From an uncultured Sphingosinicella sp. (GTDB taxonomy: Bacteria > Pseudomonadota > Alphaproteobacteria > Sphingomonadales > Sphingomonadaceae), in contig CAMPIH010000054.1 of NCBI GenBank assembly GCA_946886275.1, positions 1 to 13,071 on the forward strand: DNA of 13,071 bases, written 5' to 3'. A program made the translations under genes and the position numbers. The notes under the pieces were generated by a model. It was not told the origin of the DNA, ran no database searches, and saw only the letters and a program-made list of their open reading frames with translations. This document shows positions 1 through 8,571 of this stretch, piece after piece. Position 1 is the first letter of the stretch, and every line of letters begins with the position of its first letter.

Positions 1-460
1 GTTGCGGCACCCGTCGGCGCTGCGACTGGATGTCGGCTTCGATCCGACCCGGGTCACCGTGGAAGTCACGGAAAGCGGCCTGATCGAGGATCTCAGCGGG
101 GCCGCGGACCTGCTTGCCCGTCTTCGAAGCGCCGGATTTCGGGTCGCTCTCGACGATTTCGGCACCGGCTATTCAAGCCTTGCCTATCTGAAGGCGCTTC
201 CGCTCGATTACCTCAAGATCGACAAGCGGTTGAGCGAGGACATTGTCGGCTCGTCGCGCGACCGGATCGTGGTTCGCGGAGTGATCGACATGGCGAGGTC
301 GCTCGGGCTCGACGTCATTGCCGAAGGGGTCGAGACCGTCGAACAGCTCGCCTTGCTCGCAGAAGAGGGTTGCACCCTCTACCAGGGCTTCCTCTGCTCT
401 CCGCCCGTGTCGGCCGCCGAGCTTCCGAAGCTGTTGGAGAAGAGCCGCGAAGGCGCCTGA
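1..460 (+). CDS. EAL-domain protein, 3' part (cyclic-di-GMP phosphodiesterase type)
   Basis: This is the C-terminal 152 or so residues of an EAL domain; the gene enters from the left edge, so start, N-terminus and any sensor or GGDEF domain are not visible. EAL enzymes hydrolyse c-di-GMP to linear pGpG, lowering this second messenger. The visible half carries the family landmarks in order, counted from the first full codon: EVTES (21-25, metal-binding Glu), DDFGTGYSSL (51-60, metal-binding Asp pair), KID (72-74, catalytic Lys), AEGVET (108-112, catalytic-site Glu) and YQGF (127-130). All key residues in this half are intact, so an active phosphodiesterase is likely, although the EAL signature itself lies outside the window. 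The protein ends shortly after the domain. The gene is convergent with the aspartic protease gene, 38 bases apart, with no clear terminator between them. Domain call is firm; the full architecture is unknown. Confidence 0.93.
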   Translation, partial: LRHPSALRLDVGFDPTRVTVEVTESGLIEDLSGAADLLARLRSAGFRVALDDFGTGYSSLAYLKALPLDYLKIDKRLSEDIVGSSRDRIVVRGVIDMARSLGLDVIAEGVETVEQLALLAEEGCTLYQGFLCSPPVSAAELPKLLEKSREGA

Positions 461-498
461 CCCGCCCCTCCTTCAATCAGCCAGACGTCGGCAGGCGT

Positions 499-1518
499 TT
501 AGCGCCTTCCTGTCCTGATCAGCGGGGCCGAGGCAAAGCGAGCCGGCAGACCATCGATTCGCGATTCGATCGGAAGTAGCCGGACCCTGCGATTGGCGAA
601 GTCGATCGAAACCCGGCCGAACAGCCGAAGCGCGTCCATTCCCAGAAGAATTGCTGGACGTCTGTCGAGGCCGAGATGCTCGAACAGGTGGAAGTCGGCA
701 AACGCGATCGGCATGTCGTTGACGTGAAGGCCGCCGAGCCGAAGCCGCCGGGTCACGGCATATTCCGCGAGGACTCGATCGCCGGTGACTCCGATCAGCT
801 CCATCACCCCGACATCGCCGAGCCGACCGCGCGACTGCAGACGGCGGCGCAATTCCATATTGCCGACCGTCTGTTGGGATCCGGTATCGATGATCACCCG
901 GACCCGCTGGCCGTCCACGGTCGCGTCGGTCAGGATGAGCCGGCCGAGACGGGTTCGCCCCGTTATGACGATCGTGTCCCGGGGCCAGTCGTCGTCGTCG
1001 ATGTGGGAATGGGACAAGGTGAGTTCCTGGCGCTCGAAATCGAAGTCGACGCGCTGCGAGCGCAGGCTGTCCACCCCCAACATTCCCATCGCACCCATGT
1101 TCGCCTGCTCGAGCGCCGGGGCCCGGATGTCGTTGAGCGTCCGGCGGCCCACCCGCATGCTGTCGATCTGGACGCTTGGGACTCGACGGACATTGGCCAC
1201 GGTGGCGAGGGTCACGTCACCGAGCGAAGGCAGGCTGAGCGCCTCCGCGAGCTCGCGCGAGACGACGGTGCGTTCGGCGCCGGTATCGACGATGAAGGGA
1301 TAGGGGCCCTGCCCGTCAATATCGACCGAGACCGTCATCCGCCGAGTCGCGTCGCTGGTGAAGCCGAGCGTTTCACTCGTCGTATCCACGGGCGCGGTCG
1401 CCGCCGGATCGACGGGGGCGGCCGGCGGCGCTTCGGACGGCTCCTGAACCGGCACCTGTGCGGCGGCGAGCCCACCGGCCAGGATGGCGACGGCGGCAAA
1501 GGCAATCAGGCGTTTCAT
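499..1518 (-). CDS. Secreted tandem retropepsin-like aspartic protease
   Basis: A 339-residue protein with two retropepsin-type lobes in one chain. The N-terminus has a Sec-type signal peptide (Lys-Arg, then a hydrophobic stretch about 4-20, cleavage probably near AAA-Q21), followed by a Pro/Ala-rich linker (about 22-46). Lobe 1 has FIVDTGAE (catalytic D78) and ends with the LGVDSL element (147-152). Lobe 2 has VIIDTGSQ (D211) and a later LLGMDAL element. Viral retropepsins work as homodimers with one DTG per subunit, so this chain could form its own active dimer. It is expected in the periplasm or outer envelope; the substrate is unknown. ATG at 1518 is preferred because the signal peptide starts there and a weak GGA lies 7 bases upstream; an in-frame GTG at 1539 would add seven residues. 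It lies 120 bases downstream of mfd on the same strand and may have its own promoter, though none is clear. Family call is strong; proteolytic activity is inferred. Confidence 0.88.
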   Translation of the reverse strand: MKRLIAFAAVAILAGGLAAAQVPVQEPSEAPPAAPVDPAATAPVDTTSETLGFTSDATRRMTVSVDIDGQGPYPFIVDTGAERTVVSRELAEALSLPSLGDVTLATVANVRRVPSVQIDSMRVGRRTLNDIRAPALEQANMGAMGMLGVDSLRSQRVDFDFERQELTLSHSHIDDDDWPRDTIVITGRTRLGRLILTDATVDGQRVRVIIDTGSQQTVGNMELRRRLQSRGRLGDVGVMELIGVTGDRVLAEYAVTRRLRLGGLHVNDMPIAFADFHLFEHLGLDRRPAILLGMDALRLFGRVSIDFANRRVRLLPIESRIDGLPARFASAPLIRTGRR

Positions 1519-1638
1519 GAGCTTGTCCGATCGGGTCACCAGGGCGCTAATTTACATCAACTGCTCGCAATGGCCTAATCCTGGCGCGCCCGCTTCGATC
1601 AGACGGCTGATTTCTTCGACCGGAAACCCCCTCGGAGG

Positions 1639-4600
1639 CTAGGCAAGGATCTTGGCCAGACCCCTGGCGAGCTGGATTGCGCCGTTCAGACGCGAAGCGG
1701 GGTCCGGCCAGCTTCGAGCGATCACCAGCTTGTTGTCCGGCCGAAGCCGGGCCGTCCCCTTCAGCCGGTCGACATAGGCCAGCAAGCCCGGGAGGTCCGG
1801 GAAGCTGTCATTGTGGAAGTGGACGAGCGCGCCCTTCGGGCCGACGTCCAGCTTCGCGACCTGGGCACGGCGGCAGTTCAGCTTGATCGCGATCACCTTG
1901 AGCAAATTCTCGGTCTCCGTCGGAAGCTTGCCGAACCGGTCGATCAGCTCCGCCGCGAAGGACTCGATCTCGCCTGCCGTCTCGAACTCGTTCATTCGCC
2001 GGTAGAGACCCATCCTGAGGTCGAGATCGGGGACATAATCGTCCGGGATCATGATCGGCGCGTCGACGCTGATCTGCGGGGAGAACTGATCGCGCGGCGC
2101 TTCGATTCCGCCCGACTTCGCCTCGACGATCGCTTCCTCGAGCATCGACTGGTAAAGCTCGAAACCGACCTCCTTGATATGGCCCGATTGCTCGTCGCCG
2201 AGCAGATTGCCGGCACCTCGAATGTCGAGGTCGTGGGTCGCCAGTTCGAAGCCGGCGCCGAGATTCTCCAGTCCGGCAAGCACCTTGAGCCTCTTGTCCG
2301 CGGTCTCGGTGATGAGCCTGTCGGCCGGAGTCGTGAAATAGGCATAGGCCCGGATCTTCGCGCGGCCGACGCGGCCGCGAAGCTGGTAGAGCTGGGCAAG
2401 GCCGAAGCGGTCGGCCCGATGGACGATCAGCGTGTTGGCGCTCGGGATGTCGAGGCCGCTCTCGACGATCGTCGTCGAGACGAGGACCTCATATTTGCGG
2501 TCGTAGAAGGCGGACATCCTTTCCTCGACCTCGGTCGGCGACATCTGGCCGTGGGCGACGACGTAGCGCACCTCCGGCACCTCCTCGCGGAGGAATTGCT
2601 CGATGTCGGGAAGGTCGGCGATCCGCGGGACGACGAAGAAGCTCTGGCCGCCGCGATAATGCTCGCGAAGAAGCGCCTCGCGAAGGACGACGGGATCCCA
2701 GGGCATGACGTAGGTGCGCACCGCCAGCCGGTCGACGGGCGGAGTCTGGATCACGGAAAGCTCGCGAAGGCCCGACATCGCCATCTGCAGGGTCCGTGGG
2801 ATCGGCGTCGCAGTGAGCGTCAGGACATGGACGTCCGCCCGAAGCGACTTCAGCCGCTCCTTGTGGGTGACTCCGAAGCGCTGCTCCTCGTCGACGATGA
2901 CGAGGCCCAAATTCCGGAACTCCACGCTTTTGGCGAGAATGGCGTGAGTGCCGATGACGATATCGATCTTGCCGGCCTTGAGACGTTCCTTCGTCTCCTT
3001 CGCCTCTTTCGGCGGAACCAGCCGCGAAAGTCGGCCGAGCTCGATCGGAAAGCCCTGGAAACGTTCCTTGAAGTTCTGGAAATGCTGGCGGGCGAGAAGG
3101 GTCGTCGGAGCGATGAGCGCGACCTGGAGCCCGGCCATGGCGGCGACGAAGGCGGCGCGAAGCGCGACCTCGGTCTTGCCGAAGCCGACGTCGCCGCACA
3201 CCAGACGGTCCATCGGCTTGCCCACGCCGAGATCGGCGATGACGTCCGCGATCGCGCGGTCCTGATCCTCGGTCTCCTCGAACGGGAACCGGTCGGCGAA
3301 GGCGGCATAGCCCGTATCCGGCTCGGCGACGGCGCCGGGCCGGAGCGCCCGCTCGGCCGCGGTCTTGATCAGCTCGCCGGCGATTTCGCGGATCCGCTCC
3401 TTCATCCGCGACTTGCGCCGCTGCCATGCCTCGCCGCCCAGCCGGTCGAGAGTGACGCCCTCGCTCTCGCTTCCGTAGCGAGTGAGGATGTCGATATTCT
3501 CGACCGGGACGTAGAGCTTGTCGCCGCCGGCATATTCCAGGGCGACGCAATCGTGCGGCGCTTTCTGGACCGGGATCTGGGTCAGCCCGTCATAACGGCC
3601 GATCCCATGATCGGCATGGACGACGAGATCGCCCGGCGTGAGCGAGGCGAGCTCGCTCATGAAGGCTTCGGCGCTCTTCTTGCGCTTGCGCCGCCGGACA
3701 AGACGGTCGCCGAGCATGTCCTGCTCGGTCAGGAGCGCGACTTCGGCAGTGCTGAAGCCGTGATCGAGCTGGATCACCGCCAGCGCCACCTGGCCCTTCG
3801 CCGAGACCCCGAGCGCTTCCTGCCAATTGTCGACCGCGGCCGTCTTCGCGAGGCCATGTTCGGAGAGCAACCCCTTCAGCCGTTCGCGGGCGCCGACGGA
3901 ATAGCTTGCGAGCACAACCTTGCGCTTCGAGCGGCGAAGCTCGGCGACATGGGCGACGACCGCCTCGTAAACATTGGCGTTCTGAGTCCGTTCGGGAGCG
4001 AAATCCCGTGCCGGATCGACCGCGAAATCGAGCACTCTTTCGCTGTCGGGTTCGTGGAACGAAGTGACGAGATGGAGCGGTCGCCGCTCGATCAGCGTCT
4101 TCCATTCGTCGCGGTCGAGATAGAGCGTCTCGGGCGGGAGCGGACGATAGCTTCCCGGCTCCTTGGTCTGGGCCCTTTGCCGGTTGTCGAAATAATCGAG
4201 GATCGCATCGAATCGCGCTTCGGCGGCGCCGCTGTCTCCGGGATCGCGGACGATGAGATCATCGTCCGACAGATGATCGAACAGGGTCGTCAGCTTCTCT
4301 TCGAACAGGGGAAGCCAGTGATCGACTCCAGCGATCCGGCGCCCGTCCGAAACCGCCTGGTAGACCGGATCGCCGGTCGCGGTGGCGCCGAACCGCTCGC
4401 GATAGGCGGAGCGGAAGCGCTTGACGCTGTCTTCGTCGAGCAAGGTTTCCGAGGCCGGCAGCAAAGTGAAGCCTTCGATCCGGTCGATGCTTCGTTGGGT
4501 GGCGGGATCGAAGCGGCGCACGCTTTCGATCTCGTCGCCGAAGAAATCCAGCCGGAGCGCTTCCGACTCGCCCGAAGGGAAGAGATCGACCAGGCCGCCC

Positions 4601-5094
4601 CGGACCGCGAACTCTCCGGGATCGCGAACCGTCTCGGTTCGTCCATATCCGTTCGCCTGGAGCAAAGCGGTCAGCCGGTCGATTCCCATCCTCTCCCCCG
4701 GGGCCAGTCGGGCGACAAGCTGGCGGATCCTGAACGGCGTCAGGGTTCGCTGGAGCACCGCGTTCACCGTCGTGACGAGAAGCTGGGGCCCGGCCTGCTT
4801 GCGCTGGAGGGCGTGGAGGGTCGAGAGCCGCTCGGACGTCGAGCGAAGCGAAGGCGAGCTTCGATCGTAGGGGAGGCAGTCCCAGGCGGGGAAGCTCAGC
4901 ACTTCGAGCTCGGGCGCGAAATAGCCGGCCGCATCGGCAAGCGCCCGCATCGCCGCTTCGTCGGGCGAGATGAAGACGGCGCGGCCCTTCGACGCGCGCG
5001 CGAGATCGGCGGCGAGCCAGGGCAGGAAGCCCGAAGGGACGCCGGCCAGGGTCATCGGCCGCTTCGCGGAAATGATCGTGGGAAGGTCGGTCAA
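1639..5094 (-). CDS. mfd: Transcription-repair coupling factor Mfd
   Basis: Mfd removes RNA polymerase stalled at DNA lesions and recruits UvrA/UvrB for transcription-coupled excision repair. At 1151 residues it matches the E. coli enzyme in size. Visible parts in order: UvrB-like N-terminal modules (about 1-330); a CarD-like RNA-polymerase-interaction domain (about 480-580, with DLVVHADHGIGRYDGL); a superfamily 2 translocase with Walker A GDVGFGKTE (about 633-641), DEEQ box (about 733), TATPIPRT (about 758) and QLRGRVGR (about 900); the TRG-type RGAGNLLGDEQSG stretch; and a C-terminal TRCF domain with IPDDYVPDLDLRMGLYRRM. The start is a TTG at 5094, one base after the sdhE stop, with GGAA just upstream; an internal ATG at 5055 would cut a conserved-looking N-terminus (SAKRPMTLAGVPSGFLPW). 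The tight spacing suggests translational coupling to sdhE. The gene ends with TAG. Confidence 0.97.
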   Translation of the reverse strand: MTDLPTIISAKRPMTLAGVPSGFLPWLAADLARASKGRAVFISPDEAAMRALADAAGYFAPELEVLSFPAWDCLPYDRSSPSLRSTSERLSTLHALQRKQAGPQLLVTTVNAVLQRTLTPFRIRQLVARLAPGERMGIDRLTALLQANGYGRTETVRDPGEFAVRGGLVDLFPSGESEALRLDFFGDEIESVRRFDPATQRSIDRIEGFTLLPASETLLDEDSVKRFRSAYRERFGATATGDPVYQAVSDGRRIAGVDHWLPLFEEKLTTLFDHLSDDDLIVRDPGDSGAAEARFDAILDYFDNRQRAQTKEPGSYRPLPPETLYLDRDEWKTLIERRPLHLVTSFHEPDSERVLDFAVDPARDFAPERTQNANVYEAVVAHVAELRRSKRKVVLASYSVGARERLKGLLSEHGLAKTAAVDNWQEALGVSAKGQVALAVIQLDHGFSTAEVALLTEQDMLGDRLVRRRKRKKSAEAFMSELASLTPGDLVVHADHGIGRYDGLTQIPVQKAPHDCVALEYAGGDKLYVPVENIDILTRYGSESEGVTLDRLGGEAWQRRKSRMKERIREIAGELIKTAAERALRPGAVAEPDTGYAAFADRFPFEETEDQDRAIADVIADLGVGKPMDRLVCGDVGFGKTEVALRAAFVAAMAGLQVALIAPTTLLARQHFQNFKERFQGFPIELGRLSRLVPPKEAKETKERLKAGKIDIVIGTHAILAKSVEFRNLGLVIVDEEQRFGVTHKERLKSLRADVHVLTLTATPIPRTLQMAMSGLRELSVIQTPPVDRLAVRTYVMPWDPVVLREALLREHYRGGQSFFVVPRIADLPDIEQFLREEVPEVRYVVAHGQMSPTEVEERMSAFYDRKYEVLVSTTIVESGLDIPSANTLIVHRADRFGLAQLYQLRGRVGRAKIRAYAYFTTPADRLITETADKRLKVLAGLENLGAGFELATHDLDIRGAGNLLGDEQSGHIKEVGFELYQSMLEEAIVEAKSGGIEAPRDQFSPQISVDAPIMIPDDYVPDLDLRMGLYRRMNEFETAGEIESFAAELIDRFGKLPTETENLLKVIAIKLNCRRAQVAKLDVGPKGALVHFHNDSFPDLPGLLAYVDRLKGTARLRPDNKLVIARSWPDPASRLNGAIQLARGLAKILA

Positions 5095-5095
5095 C

Positions 5096-5362
5096 TTATT
5101 CCGGATGCTTGATATAGTTGAGAAGTCGAAGCGCGTTCATCATCGCCCCGGCGAAGCGTTCAGGCGGCTCGGCGGTTCCGATCGCCCAGGCGAGAATGTC
5201 GACGTCCTGTTCCTCGAGCAGCGCCTCGAACCACTCGATTTCATTCTCCGACCAATCGGCATGGTGGCGATCGAAATAGCCGCCGACGAGCAGGTCCGCC
5301 TCACGCGTGCCGCGATGCCACGCGCGGAAGCGAAGACGTTTGAAGAGATGCTCGCGGTCCAT
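5096..5362 (-). CDS. sdhE: FAD assembly factor SdhE (succinate dehydrogenase assembly factor 2)
   Basis: An 88-residue cytoplasmic protein of the SdhE/Sdh5/YgfY family, which promotes covalent attachment of FAD to the flavoprotein subunit of succinate dehydrogenase. The conserved RGxxE segment appears as HRGTREADLLVGGYF near the N-terminus, followed by the acidic helical part (EIEWFEALLEEQDVDILAWAIG) and a short C-terminus, all as expected for a 85-95-residue family member. ATG at 5362 is chosen because GGAG sits four bases upstream and the protein then starts right before the conserved region (MDREHLFKRLRFRAW); the frame stays open upstream to 5512, but that extra segment has no family character. 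It is the first gene of the sdhE-mfd pair, with one base to the mfd start. It is divergent from the ECF sigma gene. Confidence 0.93.
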   Translation of the reverse strand: MDREHLFKRLRFRAWHRGTREADLLVGGYFDRHHADWSENEIEWFEALLEEQDVDILAWAIGTAEPPERFAGAMMNALRLLNYIKHPE

Positions 5363-5366
5363 GATG

Positions 5367-5370
5367 CTCC
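5367..5370 (-). promoter_or_regulatory. Ribosome binding site of sdhE
   Basis: GGAG on the minus strand, four bases before the ATG at 5362. It decides the short start of sdhE over the open frame that continues upstream. Confidence 0.6.
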
Positions 5371-5386
5371 AATGCCAAGCGGCCGG

Positions 5387-5406
5387 CAGCGCGAAAAAAC
5401 AGCGCG
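5387..5406. repeat. 7-bp direct repeat around an A6 tract in the sdhE leader
   Basis: CAGCGCG occurs at 5387-5393 and again at 5400-5406, separated by six A residues. The repeat period is 13 bases. It lies 25 to 44 bases upstream of the sdhE start. It could be a protein-binding site or chance in GC-rich DNA. Confidence 0.4.
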
Positions 5407-5526
5407 TCGGCTCAGGCTTCACCCATCTAGGGCGTCGGCCTCGAAGTGGGAAGAAGCCCAGACGGTCGAATTTAATGCAATCTGATTGAACCGCAGGGCG
5501 AGATCGAGCCACCTATCATCCGAAAA

Positions 5527-5534
5527 GGGGGAAG
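5527..5534 (+). promoter_or_regulatory. Ribosome binding site of the ECF sigma gene
   Basis: GGGGGAAG, seven bases before the GTG start at 5542. It supports GTG as the initiation codon of the sigma factor. Confidence 0.6.
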
Positions 5535-5541
5535 CAAGCCG

Positions 5542-6087
5542 GTGGCGGTCCATGCGTCGAGGATATTGGACGAGTTGTTGCTGGTTTCGGCGAAAGCCGG
5601 TGACCGGCGCGCGTTCGATGCGCTCGCGCGTCGCTGGCAGAAGAAGCTGCTCGCTCATGCCTGGCGACTGCTCGGCGACGCGGACGCCGCGCGCGATGCG
5701 ACTCAGGAGAGCTGGATGGAGATCGTGCGGGGTCTACCGAGGCTTCGGGACGAACGGGCCTTTCCGGCCTGGGCTTTCCGGATCGTCTCGCGCCGGTGCG
5801 CCAGAAGCATCGCTTCGGCCATCCGCCGACGTCAGGAGGCGGCCGATCTCGAGACTGTCGAGCCGGATCCGAACCGCTCCGGTGAGGGGGTCGATGCCGA
5901 ACGCCTTCGGATCGCCATCCGTCGGCTGCCGGAAGGCCAAAGGGCCGCGATCGCCTTGTACCATTTCGAAGAATTGAGCGTCGCGGAAGTGGCTGTCGCT
6001 CTCGACGTCCCGGTGGGCACGGTGAAGACCCGCCTGATGCATGCCCGCGACAAGCTTCGCGCGGCGCTTGGAGGAGACGAAGCATGA
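5542..6087 (+). CDS. ECF-type RNA polymerase sigma factor
   Basis: A 181-residue sigma70-family protein of the extracytoplasmic-function class: only regions 2 and 4, joined by a short linker. Region 2 spans about 23-95 and includes GDRRAFDALARRW and the DATQESWMEIVRGL helix, typical of -10 recognition and core binding. Region 4 spans about 121-175 with LPEGQRAAIALYHFEELSVAEV and the helix-turn-helix VPVGTVKTRLMHARDKLR, which reads the -35 element. There is no extra C-terminal domain. It starts with GTG at 5542, preceded by GGGGGAAG at seven bases. The stop overlaps the ATG of the next gene (ATGA), so sigma factor and membrane protein are probably made together. Such sigma factors are usually held by a partner encoded next door. 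Family is certain; ECF subgroup and target promoters are not readable from sequence. Confidence 0.95.
   Translation: MAVHASRILDELLLVSAKAGDRRAFDALARRWQKKLLAHAWRLLGDADAARDATQESWMEIVRGLPRLRDERAFPAWAFRIVSRRCARSIASAIRRRQEAADLETVEPDPNRSGEGVDAERLRIAIRRLPEGQRAAIALYHFEELSVAEVAVALDVPVGTVKTRLMHARDKLRAALGGDEA
6070..6076 (+). promoter_or_regulatory. Strong ribosome binding site inside the sigma gene, for the membrane protein
   Basis: GGAGGAG, seven bases before the ATG at 6084, lies within the last codons of the sigma factor gene. This near-ideal site means the downstream protein can be made efficiently rather than only by termination-reinitiation. Confidence 0.75.
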
Positions 6088-6449
6088 AGGATGTTGACCG
6101 ATTGATTGACGAGGCGCTCGACGCGGAGGAGCGGGAACTTCTCCGAACGCTCGACGAGCCGGGATTCTTCACCCAGACGATTGGCATATTCGAAGGTCCG
6201 ACCGGTTGGGCCAATGTCGTGATGATGGGTGCACTGCTCGTCCTGTTCGTCGCCGGAGTCTGGGCCGCCTGGAACTTCTTCGAAGCCGCCGAGCCCGTGA
6301 CCCAGCTGCGCTGGGGCTTGCCGGCCGCCGTGCTTCTGATCCTTGCGACGATGATCAAGATGGCTCTGATTCTCAGGATGGAAGGGAATCGCCTCCTTCG
6401 CGAGGTGAAGCGAGTCGAGCTTCAGATCGCGCGAATGTCGAGACACTAG
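6084..6449 (+). CDS. Small two-helix membrane protein, DUF6768-like, partner of the ECF sigma factor
   Basis: A 121-residue protein with an acidic N-terminal segment (1-41: DVDRLIDEALDAEERELLRTLDEP), two predicted membrane helices (about 43-66 and 78-98) joined by a short loop, and a basic amphipathic C-terminal helix (about 100-118: GNRLLREVKRVELQIARM). Both ends would face the cytoplasm. From memory it resembles DUF6768 proteins, found beside ECF sigma genes in alphaproteobacteria. It contains no cysteine, so it lacks the zinc anti-sigma HxxxCxxC motif, and it is unlike FecR or RseA. Its start overlaps the sigma gene stop by ATGA and has a strong ribosome binding site. A role as membrane-bound regulator of, or co-expressed target with, the sigma factor is inferred from context only. 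Being a real gene is well supported; the family name is moderately sure. Confidence 0.85.
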   Translation: MKDVDRLIDEALDAEERELLRTLDEPGFFTQTIGIFEGPTGWANVVMMGALLVLFVAGVWAAWNFFEAAEPVTQLRWGLPAAVLLILATMIKMALILRMEGNRLLREVKRVELQIARMSRH

Positions 6450-6463
6450 CGGAAGCCGAAGGT

Positions 6464-6489
6464 GGAGGATTGTGGCCCGGCGATCCTCC
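6464..6489 (+). repeat. Inverted repeat (possible hairpin) before recG
   Basis: GGAGGAT at 6464-6470 and ATCCTCC at 6483-6489 form a perfect 7-bp stem around a 12-base interval, between the membrane-protein stop and the recG ATG at 6506. No run of T follows, so it is not a standard intrinsic terminator. The left arm contains a Shine-Dalgarno-like GGAGG that the right arm would mask. Confidence 0.45.
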
Positions 6490-6505
6490 CCCTACCACTC
6501 CGATC

Positions 6506-8563
<2,058 letters not shown>

Positions 8564-8571
8564 GCCCGTTC

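Larger units (their letters stand above)
5363..5541. promoter_or_regulatory. Divergent intergenic region between sdhE and the ECF sigma gene
   Basis: These 179 bases must hold the promoters for sdhE-mfd (leftward) and for the sigma factor/membrane protein operon (rightward), because no other start point is available for either. There is an AT-richer island at about 5468-5491. On the plus strand a TATCAT at 5514-5519 resembles a -10 box, and TTGAAC at 5486-5491 resembles a -35, but the spacing of 22 is too long for a housekeeping promoter. TGAACC at 5487-5492 recalls the GAAC core of ECF-type -35 elements, without a convincing -10 partner. No promoter can be called with confidence; the regulatory role rests on gene layout. 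Confidence 0.5.

Noticed and set aside
2..4. TTG at position 2 as the start of the EAL protein.
   Set aside because: The visible protein begins in the middle of an EAL domain, so the gene must continue to the left of the window.
676..1578. Plus-strand open frame of 300 codons opposite the aspartic protease.
   Set aside because: The minus strand carries a signal peptide and two DTG lobes; the opposite frame shows only His/Arg/Asp-rich low-information sequence.
1598..1611. ATCAG-ACGG-CTGAT hairpin as terminator of mfd.
   Set aside because: The stem is only 5 bp and on the mfd strand no T-run follows; the T-rich side faces the wrong direction.
1813..5112. Very long plus-strand open frame of about 1100 codons opposite mfd.
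   Set aside because: It is the mirror frame of a certain mfd gene in GC-rich DNA; the translation is rich in Arg, Asp and Gly with no recognisable domain, as expected for an antisense shadow.
5363..5512. N-terminal extension of sdhE to 138 residues.
   Set aside because: The added 50 residues have no SdhE similarity, the family size is about 90, and a GGAG sits correctly before the inner ATG at 5362.
5486..5519. TTGAAC and TATCAT as a housekeeping promoter for the sigma gene.
   Set aside because: The 22-base spacing is too long, and no better -35 stands at the right distance.
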